Assembly (NCBI GenBank): GCA_024231905.1
Contig: JAAEQC010000143.1
Coordinates: forward strand, 28,833 to 92,832
Origin: a bacterium
GTDB taxonomy: Bacteria; Krumholzibacteriota; Krumholzibacteriia; LZORAL124-64-63
DNA: 64,000 nucleotides
Direction of reading: 5' to 3'
The notes below the pieces were generated by a model. It did not search any database. It saw nothing but the letters and a program-made list of their open reading frames with translations, and was not told where the DNA came from. Within the stretch, counting starts at the first letter, position 1. Every line of letters begins with the position of its first letter. Of the stretch, positions 26,026-34,974 are shown one piece after another. The position numbers and the translations under genes are program-made.

Positions 26026-26943
26026 TTGGCTTCGCGCCCGCGCATGCTGCTGGATTTCAGCTTGCTGTACTCGCTCTACCAGCTGGCGCGGCCCCTGCCG
26101 CGGAGTTGGTTGCTGGCGTTGGGCCGCGGCGTAGGCTCCCTCGTGTGGCGGGTCATCGGTTACCGCCGGGAAGTCGTGCGGGGGAACCTGGAACTGGCCT
26201 TCGGCGACACTCTCGACCAGCGTGCCCGGGACGATCTGGCCCACTCCTTCTACCGCAACCTGGGCATGACTCTTATGGAGTTCCTGGCTCTGCCCCGACT
26301 GGGCCGGGGCGACATCTTGGACCTGGTGGAACTGGAAGGTGCCGAGCATCTGGACCAAGTGCGTCGGGAAGGACGCGGCGCCCTGCTCGTCTCCGCCCAC
26401 TTCGGCAACTGGGAGTATCTCGGCTCGCGCGCGGCCGCAGAGGGCCTGCCCGTGAACTTCCTGGTCAAGAGCCAGCACAATGAGCGGGTAGACCGCATGC
26501 AGAACGCCATCCGGGCCGGGGCCGGAGTAGGGGTCATCCGTTCCGATGCCCCGCTGACCGAGATGGTGCGTGCCTTGCGCCGGGGCGAGTTCGTGGGTCT
26601 ACTCGCGGACCAGGACGCAGGACGCGACGGGGTCTTCACGGACTTTCTCGGGCACGAGGCTTCGGTGTTCCGGGGCGCGGCCTACCTGAGCTGGCGCCTG
26701 GACATCCCCATCGTCACGGGGTATATCTTTCGCCGCCCGGGCGGCCGCCATCTGGCGCGCCTCGACTCGCCGCTGCGCCCGGACCGTAACCTTTCCGAGG
26801 CGGAGGCGGTCCGATCCCTCACCGAGGCCCACGTGCGCCGGCTGGAGGCGGCCGTGGCCCAGGCGCCCGATCATTTTTTCTGGGTCCACCGCCGGTGGAA
26901 GACCCAACCGTCCGTGGAGGACGTCACCAAGGAGACGCCGTGA
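26026..26943 (+). CDS. Lysophospholipid/lipid A acyltransferase (LpxL/HtrB family)
   Basis: 305 residues from a TTG with GGGAGA upstream; an ATG at 26044 is possible. One N-terminal hydrophobic segment is followed by the HtrB/MsbB acyltransferase signature SAHFGNWEYLG (HX4E catalytic box), then GVIRSD and ALRRGEFVGLLADQDAG, and a C-terminal FFWVHRRWK, all typical of lipid A late acyltransferases. It would add a secondary acyl chain to lipid A at the inner membrane. It overlaps the following ABC ATPase gene by four bases. The exact lipid substrate cannot be told from sequence. Confidence 0.88.
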   Translation: MASRPRMLLDFSLLYSLYQLARPLPRSWLLALGRGVGSLVWRVIGYRREVVRGNLELAFGDTLDQRARDDLAHSFYRNLGMTLMEFLALPRLGRGDILDLVELEGAEHLDQVRREGRGALLVSAHFGNWEYLGSRAAAEGLPVNFLVKSQHNERVDRMQNAIRAGAGVGVIRSDAPLTEMVRALRRGEFVGLLADQDAGRDGVFTDFLGHEASVFRGAAYLSWRLDIPIVTGYIFRRPGGRHLARLDSPLRPDRNLSEAEAVRSLTEAHVRRLEAAVAQAPDHFFWVHRRWKTQPSVEDVTKETP

Positions 26944-27872
26944 TAATCGTCGAGAATCTCGTCAAGCGCTACGGCTCCCACCGCGCCGTCGACGGCATCA
27001 CCTTCGAGGTGGCCAAGGGGGAGCTCTTCGGCCTCCTGGGACCCAACGGCGCCGGCAAGACCACCACCATCGGCGTTTTGTCCACCCTGCTGCCCGCCGA
27101 CGGCGGCCGGGCGAGCATCGGCGGCCACGACGTGGCCGGGGATCCTGGGGGTGTGCGCCGGCTCATCGGCGTCGTGCCTCAGGAAATCGCCCTCTACCAG
27201 GACCTGAACGCGCGGGACAATCTCCTGTTCTGGGGACGGATCCACGGGCTGGGCGGCAAGGCCCTCGGCACGCGGGTGGAGAGACTGCTGGAACTGGTGG
27301 CCCTGGGCGAACACGCCCGCCAGAAGGTGGAAACCTTCTCCGGCGGCATGAAGCGCCGTCTCAACCTGGCGGCGGGCCTGATCCACAACCCGGAAGTCCT
27401 CTTCCTGGACGAGCCCACCGTGGGCATCGACGCCCAGGCCCGCACCAAGCTGTTGGCCCTGATCGGCGACCTGGCTGCCGACGGTCTGACCATCATCTAC
27501 ACCACCCACTACCTGGAGGAGGCGGAGCAACTCTGCCACCGCATCGGCGTCATCGACCAGGGGCGTATGGTCGCCGTGGGCGACAAGGAGGACCTCATAA
27601 GCCAGATCGGCGACGAGGACCGGGTGCGGGTGCAGGTGCCGTCCGAGAGACACCGGGCTCTGACCTCTGCCGCCGAGACCTGGCCCGGCGTGGACAGCGT
27701 GAGCGAGCGCCGGGGCAAACTCGAGATCCGGGTCGCCGACGGAGGAGCGGTGCTGCCGCCCCTGCAGGCCTGGCTGGCGGCCGAGGGCCTGGACCTGGCT
27801 CAGTTGGAGGTCATCCGGCCCAACCTGGAGACCCTCTACCTCAATCTCACCGGCCGCGGGCTGAGGGAGTAG
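26940..27872 (+). CDS. ABC-2 exporter ATP-binding protein
   Basis: 310 residues from a GTG five bases after AAGGAG, overlapping the acyltransferase stop. Walker A GPNGAGKTT near residue 38, Q-loop VPQEIALYQDLNARDNL, signature FSGGMKRRLNLAAGL, Walker B VLFLDEPTVGIDAQAR, and switch His TTHYLEEAEQL. This is the drug/lipid exporter (DRA/YhhF-YadG) type with a C-terminal ~80-residue domain. Two permease genes follow directly, so the transporter is probably a heterodimer of the two permeases with an ATPase dimer. Coupling to the acyltransferase gene suggests an envelope lipid or polysaccharide substrate, which is inference. Confidence 0.93.
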   Translation: MIIVENLVKRYGSHRAVDGITFEVAKGELFGLLGPNGAGKTTTIGVLSTLLPADGGRASIGGHDVAGDPGGVRRLIGVVPQEIALYQDLNARDNLLFWGRIHGLGGKALGTRVERLLELVALGEHARQKVETFSGGMKRRLNLAAGLIHNPEVLFLDEPTVGIDAQARTKLLALIGDLAADGLTIIYTTHYLEEAEQLCHRIGVIDQGRMVAVGDKEDLISQIGDEDRVRVQVPSERHRALTSAAETWPGVDSVSERRGKLEIRVADGGAVLPPLQAWLAAEGLDLAQLEVIRPNLETLYLNLTGRGLRE

Positions 27873-27874
27873 CC

Positions 27875-29212
27875 GTGCGTATCCTCGTCCTCGTCCGCAA
27901 GGACCTGCTGCGCGCCTGGCGGGACCGGCGCGCCTTCGTGGTCAACCTGCTGCTGCCCCTGCTGCTCACCTTTATCATGGGACTGAGTTTCGGCGGCGGC
28001 ATCTTCGGCAAGAGCGGCATCTCGGTCATCCCCCTGGTGGCAGTGGGGGAGGACGTACCCTCGGCCCTGCGCGACCGCCTGGCCGAGCAGTTGGCCGAGA
28101 CGGACTTCTTCGCCCTGGAGTGGGCCGACTCCACCGAGGCCCGCCGGCGCGTGACCCGGGGCGAGGCGGCCGCGGCGGTGGTGCTTCCCCCGGGCGCCGT
28201 GGGCGACTACTTCCGGGGCGAGGAACTGCGGATCGATGTCTGGAAGGATCCGGGCCGTCCCCTCAAGGCGGGAATCGTGGAGCAGGTCCTGCAACGGGCC
28301 CTGCGCCAGGTGCAGGCCGGCGAAGCCGGCTACCGGGCCCTGTGGCCAGATGACGAAGAATCCATGCCGCCCGGCGCCGAGGAAGACACCTGGTCCGACC
28401 TGTTCGCAGGAGACATGAACACCGTCTGGAAACGCTGGCGTCGCGTGGGGGGCGAGGGCGGCTTCACCGAGGTGGGCGAGTGGTTCCTGGCCCGCATGGA
28501 CCACCAGGTGGCCCTGTCCGACGCCATGGCCGAGTCCCGCCTGGACCTGGCGGTCACCGACGCGGCTGCGACGCCCGACGTCGCCGAGAGCCGGGAGATC
28601 AACCTCTTTTCCTACTTCCTGCCGGGATTCTCCGTCTTCTTCCTCATGTTCGGCGTGGCGGCCAGCGCCCGCGATCTCCACCGGGAGAGGGCGGCCGGCA
28701 CGCTTCAGCGTCAGCTGCTGGCGCCGCTGGGCACCAATCACATCATGACTGCCAAGTGGCTGTCGTCGGTCGTCCAGGGCGCAGCCCAGATGCTGGTACT
28801 GCTGGTGGCTGGCGCGGTGCTCTTTAGGGTCGATCTGGGGCCGGACTCCTGGTCGTTGCTCACCTTGGTGGTGCTGACCGCCACGGCCGCCGCGAGCTTC
28901 TTCATGATGCTGGCGGTGGTGACTCCCAACGAGAAGGTCATGGACAACGTCAGCACAACGGTCGTGCTGGTGGCGGCCATGGTCGGTGGCAACTTCGTGC
29001 CCGTGGACGCCATGCCGGCCTGGATCACCTACGTCGGCCGCTGGGTCTTCAACTACTGGTCCAACTCGGGCTTCAGTTTGGTCATGGTCCGGGGCGAGTC
29101 CCTGGCCCACGACCTGCAGCCGGCGGTGGTGCTGGCGGCCATGACCGTCGGCTACGGCCTGCTCGCCCTGGCGTTCACCGCCTGGCAACGGCGTCGGGGA
29201 GGTCTGCTGTGA
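27875..29212 (+). CDS. ABC-2 transporter permease 1
   Basis: 445 residues from a GTG two bases after the ATPase. It has one N-terminal membrane helix (residues ~22-45), a large extracytoplasmic domain (~residues 50-235) and five or six C-terminal helices starting with FSYFLPGFSVFFLMFGVA. This is the YhhJ/ABC2_membrane_3 layout, including the amphipathic ARDLHRERAAGTLQRQLLAPLG segment that couples to the ATPase. It overlaps the second permease by four bases (GTGA). Confidence 0.9.
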   Translation: MRILVLVRKDLLRAWRDRRAFVVNLLLPLLLTFIMGLSFGGGIFGKSGISVIPLVAVGEDVPSALRDRLAEQLAETDFFALEWADSTEARRRVTRGEAAAAVVLPPGAVGDYFRGEELRIDVWKDPGRPLKAGIVEQVLQRALRQVQAGEAGYRALWPDDEESMPPGAEEDTWSDLFAGDMNTVWKRWRRVGGEGGFTEVGEWFLARMDHQVALSDAMAESRLDLAVTDAAATPDVAESREINLFSYFLPGFSVFFLMFGVAASARDLHRERAAGTLQRQLLAPLGTNHIMTAKWLSSVVQGAAQMLVLLVAGAVLFRVDLGPDSWSLLTLVVLTATAAASFFMMLAVVTPNEKVMDNVSTTVVLVAAMVGGNFVPVDAMPAWITYVGRWVFNYWSNSGFSLVMVRGESLAHDLQPAVVLAAMTVGYGLLALAFTAWQRRRGGLL

Positions 29213-30435
29213 ACGGCTCCGTTATCCTGGCCATGGTCGCCTTACGCCTGCGCCGCATCTTCCGGGACCGGTCGGCCCTCATCTGGTTCTTCGTCATGCC
29301 CATGGTTTTTTCTTTCCTCATGGGACAGCTCCTGGGGGATTGGGGCGGTTCGGGCCAACCCTCCCGACCGCGCTTCCTGGTCTACGCAGACGAACCCGGC
29401 CCGGAACTGGAGCGCTTCCTGGCGCCCCTGCGCGATCACGAGCGCTTCGTGGTGGAGGTCCGGGACACCACCGTATCCGCCGCGGCCCTGGCCGAAGCGG
29501 TGGAGGACAGCCGCATCACCGCCGGTCTCCTGGTCCCCAGTGGATTCGAGGCGGCGGCCGCCGGCGACGACACGGCGAGCCTGCGCCTCTACTTCGATTC
29601 GGATCGCTTGAGCAGCCAGACCATACGCACCCTCCTGGAGGAAGCGCTGCTGCGGGCCAACACAGCGGCGGCGGCCCGTAGCCTGGTGGCCGACCCGGCG
29701 GGTGGTGAGCCCGGACGGGGCGCGGCCCAGGGGTTCGACCAGGTCGTCTTCGACCGCCTGTGGGAGGAACCTCGGGTGCGCCTCGCGGTGGAGACCCTGG
29801 GCCGGAAGCAGGAGGAACCCGAGTTCGCCCTGACCAACTCCTACCAGCACGTCGGACCGTCCTACACCCTCTTCTTCGTCATGATGGGCGTGCTGGCCCT
29901 GGCCCAGGATCTCGTGGCCGAGCGCCGGCAGCGCACCCTGGCCCGGCTCGTGACCAGCCGCGCCGGACCGGCGGACCTGGTCCTGGGCTTCCTGGCCGGG
30001 GGGTTCGTCATGGGGCTGGTGCAGAGCGTGATCCTGCTGGTGCTGAACAGCCTGCTTTTCCGTATCGACTACGGCGACAGTCCGCTCACCCTCGGCCTGG
30101 CCATGATGCTCTTCGCGGGCGTGTGTGCCGGGGCGTCGGTGCTGCTGGGGACCGTGGCCCGGACCGAGGCCCAGGCCAGCGGCCTGGGCGTGGCCACGAC
30201 CCTGGTGCTGGCGGCCATGGGGGGCCTGTGGTGGCCCCTGGAGATCGTCCCGCCCTTCATGCAGACCCTGGGCAAGCTGCTGCCCACGGGGCAGGCCATC
30301 ACCGTCTTCCACGACCTCATCGGCCGTGGCTGGGGATTGGCCGAAAACCTGCCGCTGCTGGTGGGGCTGGCGGTCTGGTGCGTGGTCCTGACGGTCATGG
30401 CCACCTGGCGGCTGCGCCGGGTCATGGCGAGCTAG
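29209..30435 (+). CDS. ABC-2 transporter permease 2
   Basis: 408 residues from a GTG overlapping permease 1. Same plan as its neighbour: N-terminal helix (IWFFVMPMVFSFLMG), periplasmic domain to residue ~215, then about five helices from YTLFFVMMGVLALAQDLVAERRQRTLARLV onward. The coupling segment VAERRQRTLARLVTSRAG is of the same type as in permease 1. The two permeases are paralogous in layout but clearly diverged, favouring a heterodimer. It is the last gene of the operon and converges with the DUF3467 gene 20 bases away. Confidence 0.9.
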   Translation: MNGSVILAMVALRLRRIFRDRSALIWFFVMPMVFSFLMGQLLGDWGGSGQPSRPRFLVYADEPGPELERFLAPLRDHERFVVEVRDTTVSAAALAEAVEDSRITAGLLVPSGFEAAAAGDDTASLRLYFDSDRLSSQTIRTLLEEALLRANTAAAARSLVADPAGGEPGRGAAQGFDQVVFDRLWEEPRVRLAVETLGRKQEEPEFALTNSYQHVGPSYTLFFVMMGVLALAQDLVAERRQRTLARLVTSRAGPADLVLGFLAGGFVMGLVQSVILLVLNSLLFRIDYGDSPLTLGLAMMLFAGVCAGASVLLGTVARTEAQASGLGVATTLVLAAMGGLWWPLEIVPPFMQTLGKLLPTGQAITVFHDLIGRGWGLAENLPLLVGLAVWCVVLTVMATWRLRRVMAS

Positions 30436-30455
30436 TTCCCGGCCAGCGGGACGTA

Positions 30456-30773
30456 TCAGTTGGCCTGGAACCCCGTGTCGGATCCCGCCTCGGGGACCAT
30501 GTCCGGTCCGCCGGAGAGCTTGATCTCCCCGTGGATGTTCTCCCAGCGCTCCACGTTGGCCGCCAGCAGCTTCTGCAGGGCCTTGGCCGACTGGGGCGTC
30601 AGGATAACCCGGCTGTGGACCTTGGCCTTGGGCGCGCCGGGCACCATGCGAGCGAAGTCCACGAAGAACTCGGCGGGGCTGTAGGTGACGAGGGTGAGGT
30701 TGGCGTAGGTGCCCTCGGCGACCTCGGGACTCAGATCGACGGTGATACGTTTCTGGGAATTCTTGTCGCTCAT
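30456..30773 (-). CDS. DUF3467 family protein
   Basis: 105 residues, starting at the ATG whose complement is at 30771-30773, with GGGAGGTC upstream on the minus strand; upstream in-frame sequence has no such support. The core YANLTLVTYSPAEFFVDFARM, then AKVHSRVILTPQSAKALQKLL (the family's I-x-x-P-x-x-AK motif) and WENIHGEI, match DUF3467, a small family of unknown function. No signal or membrane segment is seen, so it is cytoplasmic. It is transcribed divergently from the heptose kinase gene across 119 bases. Confidence 0.82.
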   Translation of the reverse strand: MSDKNSQKRITVDLSPEVAEGTYANLTLVTYSPAEFFVDFARMVPGAPKAKVHSRVILTPQSAKALQKLLAANVERWENIHGEIKLSGGPDMVPEAGSDTGFQAN

Positions 30774-30809
30774 GGGTTTTGACCTCCCGAGGTACGTCCT
30801 GGGCCCGCG

Positions 30810-30838
30810 TTGACAGCCGTCCGGACCGATGATAGCTT
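30810..30838 (+). promoter_or_regulatory. Sigma-70 type promoter of the heptose genes
   Basis: TTGACA, 17-base spacer, TAGCTT, with TG one base before the -10 (extended -10). The start would be near 30845, 48 bases before the heptose kinase ATG. Confidence 0.5.
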
Positions 30839-30892
30839 CCCGGCGGCGACCGGCAAGGCGTCGGTGATCCGCCGTCCCGAAAGAATGGAACC

Positions 30893-31873
30893 ATGATCGC
30901 AAAACTCAAGGGGATCGTCGACGACCTGTCCGGCCGGCGTCTGGCCGTGGTGGGCGACAGCATGGTCGACCGCTTCCTGTGGGGCCGGGTCGACCGCATC
31001 AGTCCCGAGGCCCCGGTGCCCGTCGTCCGCATCGAACGGGAGAACGCCAAACTGGGCGGCGCGGCCAATGTGGCCGCCAACATTCGCGCCCTCGGCGCGG
31101 ACGTCGTGCTCTTCGGTATCTGCGGCGACGACGAAGCCGCCGGCAATCTGCGCGGACTGCTGGGCGACCACGGCATCGACGACGGCGGACTGGTCGCCAC
31201 CCCCGACCGTCCCACCACGATCAAGACCCGCGTCCTGGCCCACAACCAGCAAGTGGTGCGCACCGACCGGGAGGACGACCGGCCCGTGGACGCCCGCGTC
31301 CTCGAGGAACTGGCCGACCGTCTGGCCCGCAACGGCGACTTCGACGGCTTCGTGCTGAGCGACTACGGCAAGGGCGTGCTGACGGACTCGGCCCTGTCGG
31401 CGTTCATCGGCGAGGCCCTCCGGCGGGACGTGCCCGTGGTCGTGGACCCCAAGCGGGGCGACTACTCCCAATACCGGGGCGTGACCAGCCTCACGCCCAA
31501 CCAGAAGGAGGCTGAGCAAGCCTGCGCCACGGTCATCAGGTCCGACACGGCGCTGCAGGCCGCCGGCCGCACCCTGCTGGAACGGACCGATGCCGCCGCG
31601 GTGCTCATCACCCGCGGCGAGCACGGCATGGCCCTCTATGAGAGCGGCGGGGCCGAACATCATCTGGCCACGGAGGCCACGACCGTCTACGACGTCACCG
31701 GCGCCGGTGACACGGTCATCGCCGTCTACACCACCGCCCTGGCCGCCGGGGCCGATTTCGCCACCGCTGCCCGCCTGGCCAACCACGCCGCCGGCCTGGC
31801 CGTGCGCGAACTGGGCACCGCTGCCGTGACCGCAGACCAGCTGCGGGCGGCCCTGGGGGAGGCCCAGGGGTGA
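30893..31873 (+). CDS. hldA: D-glycero-beta-D-manno-heptose-7-phosphate kinase
   Basis: 326 residues of the PfkB/ribokinase family. Signature 1 KLGGAANVAANIRALGADV and signature 2 DVTGAGDTVIAVYTTAL (catalytic Asp in GAGD) are present. The N-terminus LSGRRLAVVGDSMVDRFLWG with RISPEAPVPVV is specific to the RfaE N-terminal domain. It phosphorylates heptose-7-phosphate at C1 for ADP-heptose, a lipopolysaccharide core precursor. The adenylyltransferase half is a separate overlapping gene, so this is the split arrangement (HldA + HldC) and not the fused HldE. ADP-heptose implies an outer membrane with heptose-containing LPS. Confidence 0.93.
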   Translation: MIAKLKGIVDDLSGRRLAVVGDSMVDRFLWGRVDRISPEAPVPVVRIERENAKLGGAANVAANIRALGADVVLFGICGDDEAAGNLRGLLGDHGIDDGGLVATPDRPTTIKTRVLAHNQQVVRTDREDDRPVDARVLEELADRLARNGDFDGFVLSDYGKGVLTDSALSAFIGEALRRDVPVVVDPKRGDYSQYRGVTSLTPNQKEAEQACATVIRSDTALQAAGRTLLERTDAAAVLITRGEHGMALYESGGAEHHLATEATTVYDVTGAGDTVIAVYTTALAAGADFATAARLANHAAGLAVRELGTAAVTADQLRAALGEAQG

Positions 31874-32358
31874 GCGGCTACGCGCGGGGAGTCGTCCTGG
31901 ACCGATCCGATCTGGCCGCCTGGGGGGATGCCGTACGGGCCGCCGGGCGTACCATCGGCTTCACAAACGGCTGCTTCGACCTGGTCCACGTGGGCCACCT
32001 GGCGAGCCTGCGGCAGGCCGCGGAAGCGGCGGACGAGTTGGTCGTCGCCCTCAATACGGATCTTTCGGTCAGGGACCTCAAGGGGCCGGGACGGCCGATC
32101 CTGCCCGAGGCGGACCGCGCGGCCCTGATCGCGGCCTTGCGACCGGTTTCGGCGGTCACTATGTTTGCCGAGCCGACACCGCTGGAGACGATTCTCACCC
32201 TCCGGCCGCACGTACTCGTCAAGGGGTCCGAGTACACCGAAGACGCGATCGTCGGCGCCCCCGAGGTCCGCTCGTGGGGTGGCCGGATCGTCCGTGTGCC
32301 CATGGTGCCCGGCTGGTCGACCTCCCAGATCATCGCCTCCATCCGCGACGCGGACTAG
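31870..32358 (+). CDS. hldC: D-glycero-beta-D-manno-heptose 1-phosphate adenylyltransferase
   Basis: 162 residues from a GTG overlapping the kinase gene (GTGA). IGFTNGCFDLVHVGHLASLRQA carries the cytidylyltransferase-like HxGH motif. ALNTDLSVRDLKGPGRPI and VLVKGSEYTEDAIVGA are the RfaE C-terminal domain motifs, and WSTSQIIASI is its ISTT-like end. It joins AMP to heptose-1-phosphate to form ADP-heptose. Translational coupling to the kinase suits their consecutive steps. Confidence 0.93.
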   Translation: MSGYARGVVLDRSDLAAWGDAVRAAGRTIGFTNGCFDLVHVGHLASLRQAAEAADELVVALNTDLSVRDLKGPGRPILPEADRAALIAALRPVSAVTMFAEPTPLETILTLRPHVLVKGSEYTEDAIVGAPEVRSWGGRIVRVPMVPGWSTSQIIASIRDAD

Positions 32359-32400
32359 GGGCGTCTTGTCCAGGGCCCGCCCGGGCCGCAAGGAGACGGC

Positions 32401-33717
32401 ATGAGCAGGATTAAGGTCATCATTCTCGGGGCCGCCGGCCGCGATTTCCACAACTTCAACTGCATCTACCGCGAAGACGAGACCTACGAAGTGGTGGCCT
32501 TCACCGCCACGCAGATCCCCGACATCGACGGTCGCAAGTATCCCGCCGAACTGGCGGGCTCTCTGTATCCCGAGGGCATTCCCATCGAGGACGAAGAGAA
32601 TCTCGTGGAGCTCCTCGGCAGCACCGATGCTGACATGTGCGTCATGTCCTACAGCGACCGCAGCTACCAGCAGGTCATGAGCCTGGCCTCGGTCGTCAAC
32701 GCCGCCGGCGTCGACTTCACCATGCTGGGCGAACGCGAGAACCAGATCAAGAGCACCAAGCCTGTGGTCAGCGTGGGCGCCGTGCGCACCGGCTGTGGCA
32801 AGAGCCAGACCAGCCGCCGCATCTGCGAGATCCTGCGCGCCGCCGGCAAGAAGGTCGTGGCCATCCGCCACCCCATGCCCTACGGAGACCTGGTGAAACA
32901 GAAGGTCCAGCGCTTCGCCGAGCTCAGCGACCTGGAGAAGCACGACTGCACCATCGAGGAGATGGAGGAGTACGAGCCTCACATCGTGGCCGGAGGCGTC
33001 ATCTACGCCGGGGTCGATTACGAGGCCATCCTCCGCGAGGCCGAGAAGGAAGCGGACATCATCCTCTGGGACGGCGGCAACAACGACACGCCCTTCTACC
33101 AGAGCGACCTGCACGTGGTGGTGGCCGATCCCCATCGCGTGGGTCACGAGAACTCCTACTTCCCCAGCGAGACCAACGTGCGGTTGGCCGACGTGGTCAT
33201 CATCAACAAGGTCGTCGAGGCCGAATTCGAGAACATCGAGGCCGTGCGCGACAACATCCGTGAGATCAACCCGGACGCCGTGATCATCGACGCCGCCAGC
33301 CCCCTGACGGTCGAGGGCGACGTGGACCTGATGGGCAAGCGGGTGCTCGTGGTGGAGGACGGTCCGACCCTGACCCATGGCGAGATGACCTACGGTGCGG
33401 GCGTCGTCGCGGCCCTGCGCCAGGGTGCCGAGGAACTCGTCGACCCGCGGCCCTGGGCTACGGGCCGTCTGGCCGAGACCTTCGAGAAGTACCCGGAGAT
33501 CGGCACCCTGCTGCCGGCCATGGGCTACGGCGACGAGCAGAAAGCCGACCTGCAGAAGACCATCAACGCCGTGGACTGCGAGGCCGTGGTCATCGGTACT
33601 CCCATCGACCTGACCCGCATCGTCGACATCGACAAGCCGACGGTGCGTGTGCGGTACGAACTCCAGGAGATCGGTGAGCCGAACCTGGAAACGATGCTGG
33701 CCAAGTTCATCGGCTAG
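32401..33717 (+). CDS. Cyclic 2,3-diphosphoglycerate synthetase-like P-loop protein
   Basis: 438 residues, ATG with AAGGAGA upstream. The N-terminal ~125 residues look like a Rossmann domain (KVIILGAAGRDFHNFNCIYR). A P-loop domain follows: VGAVRTGCGKSQTSRRI near residue 130, with IRHPMPYGDL, WDGGNNDTPF and VVIINKV. This is the domain order of archaeal cyclic 2,3-diphosphoglycerate synthetase and its bacterial 'predicted GTPase' relatives (COG2403). The archaeal enzyme uses ATP to cyclise 2,3-diphosphoglycerate, a thermoprotectant; whether the bacterial relative does so is unknown. It has its own spacing between the heptose genes and sucC, with no obvious pathway partner. Confidence 0.75.
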   Translation: MSRIKVIILGAAGRDFHNFNCIYREDETYEVVAFTATQIPDIDGRKYPAELAGSLYPEGIPIEDEENLVELLGSTDADMCVMSYSDRSYQQVMSLASVVNAAGVDFTMLGERENQIKSTKPVVSVGAVRTGCGKSQTSRRICEILRAAGKKVVAIRHPMPYGDLVKQKVQRFAELSDLEKHDCTIEEMEEYEPHIVAGGVIYAGVDYEAILREAEKEADIILWDGGNNDTPFYQSDLHVVVADPHRVGHENSYFPSETNVRLADVVIINKVVEAEFENIEAVRDNIREINPDAVIIDAASPLTVEGDVDLMGKRVLVVEDGPTLTHGEMTYGAGVVAALRQGAEELVDPRPWATGRLAETFEKYPEIGTLLPAMGYGDEQKADLQKTINAVDCEAVVIGTPIDLTRIVDIDKPTVRVRYELQEIGEPNLETMLAKFIG

Positions 33718-33731
33718 CGCCAAAAGGAAGA

Positions 33732-33757
33732 GGGGCGGCCGGTCCGCCGGCCGCCCC
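33732..33757 (+). terminator. Hairpin between the cDPG-synthetase-like gene and sucC
   Basis: GGGGCGGCCGG and CCGGCCGCCCC pair over 11 bp with a TCCG loop. No T-run follows. It is a likely transcript end or processing hairpin 25 bases before the sucC start. Confidence 0.5.
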
Positions 33758-33781
33758 GCGTAATACCCTGGGAGGAAGCGC

Positions 33782-34915
33782 GTGAACATCCACGAGTACC
33801 AGGCGAAGGAGATCTTCACCGCCTACGGTCTGCCCGTGCCCGGCGGCAAGGTCGCCGGCGCCGTCGACGAGGCCGTTGCCTTGGCGGAGGAGTACGGACT
33901 GCCGGTCATGGTGAAGTCCCAGGTCCTTACCGGAGGCCGGGGCAAAGCGGGCGGTGTCAAGTTCTGCGAGAGCATGGACGACGTCCGGACCGCAGCCGAC
34001 GCTATCCTCGGCATGGACATCAAGGGGCACACCGTCCACAAGGTGCTGATCACGCCGGCGGTGGACATCGACTCCGAGTTCTACATCGGCATGCTCATAG
34101 ACCGCAACACCAAGCGCGTTCTCCTGATGGCCAGCGCCGAGGGCGGCGTGGAGATCGAGCAGGTGGCCAAGGACACGCCCGAGCTCATCTTCAAGCACGC
34201 CATCGATCCGCGCTTCGGCCTCCTCGACCACGAGGCCCTGGGCATGGGCCTGAAGCTCGTGCCGGACGACATCAAGAAGGCCCGCCAGCTAGGCGCCACC
34301 ATGCAGAAACTCTACCGGGCCTTCGTGGGCGCCGACGCCAGCCTGGCCGAGATCAACCCGTTCATCTTCACGCCTACCGGCGAGGGCCACGCCATCGACG
34401 CCAAGGTCAACCTGGACGACAACGCCCTCTTCCGGCACCCGGGCTACGAGGACCTGCGCGACCTGGCGGCCGAAGACCGGAGCGAACGCAAAGCGCGCGT
34501 GGCCGGCCTGAGCTTCGTCAAGCTCGAAGGCAACGTGGGCTGTCTGGTCAACGGCGCCGGCCTGGCCATGGCCACCATGGACCTGGTCAAGTACTACGGC
34601 GGCCAGCCGGCCAACTTCCTGGATATCGGCGGCAGCTCCAATCCGGAGAAGGTGGTCAACGCGTTGACCATCATCCTGGAGGACCCCGAGGTGAAGGCGA
34701 TCCTCTTCAACATCTTCGGCGGTATCACCCGCTGCGACGATGTGGCCAAGGGCATCATCAAGGCCACCGAGTCCATGGACATCACCGTACCCATCGTGGT
34801 CCGGCTCACCGGCACCAACGAGACCGAGGGGCGCGCTCTGTTGGCGAAAACGGACCTGCACCCGGCCGAGACTATGGATGAAGCGGTTCAGAAAGCCATC
34901 GAGCTGGCCGGCTGA
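33782..34915 (+). CDS. sucC: Succinyl-CoA synthetase beta subunit (ADP-forming type)
   Basis: 377 residues from a GTG with GGAGGAAG upstream. N-terminal ATP-grasp domain: [65 protein letters not shown] split across residues 185-215. C-terminal CoA-ligase flavodoxin-like domain: [26 protein letters not shown] and [16 protein letters not shown]. With SucD it interconverts succinyl-CoA and succinate with nucleotide phosphorylation in the TCA cycle. sucD follows after 59 bases. Confidence 0.96.
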   Translation: MNIHEYQAKEIFTAYGLPVPGGKVAGAVDEAVALAEEYGLPVMVKSQVLTGGRGKAGGVKFCESMDDVRTAADAILGMDIKGHTVHKVLITPAVDIDSEFYIGMLIDRNTKRVLLMASAEGGVEIEQVAKDTPELIFKHAIDPRFGLLDHEALGMGLKLVPDDIKKARQLGATMQKLYRAFVGADASLAEINPFIFTPTGEGHAIDAKVNLDDNALFRHPGYEDLRDLAAEDRSERKARVAGLSFVKLEGNVGCLVNGAGLAMATMDLVKYYGGQPANFLDIGGSSNPEKVVNALTIILEDPEVKAILFNIFGGITRCDDVAKGIIKATESMDITVPIVVRLTGTNETEGRALLAKTDLHPAETMDEAVQKAIELAG

Positions 34916-34974
34916 AACCCCTGGACGACTTAGGTTTGGCGCCGCGCTAGACGGCGCACAACGAGGAGAGTTCC

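Noticed and set aside
23635..26478. Long open frame (~947 codons) on the minus strand opposite coaD, obg, dprA and the acyltransferase
   Set aside because: The plus-strand genes are unmistakable in all motifs. High GC creates long antisense frames, and this translation is low-complexity with no recognisable domain. Similar antisense frames opposite pilB, pilR, pilS, the GTPase gene and dnaK were dropped for the same reason.
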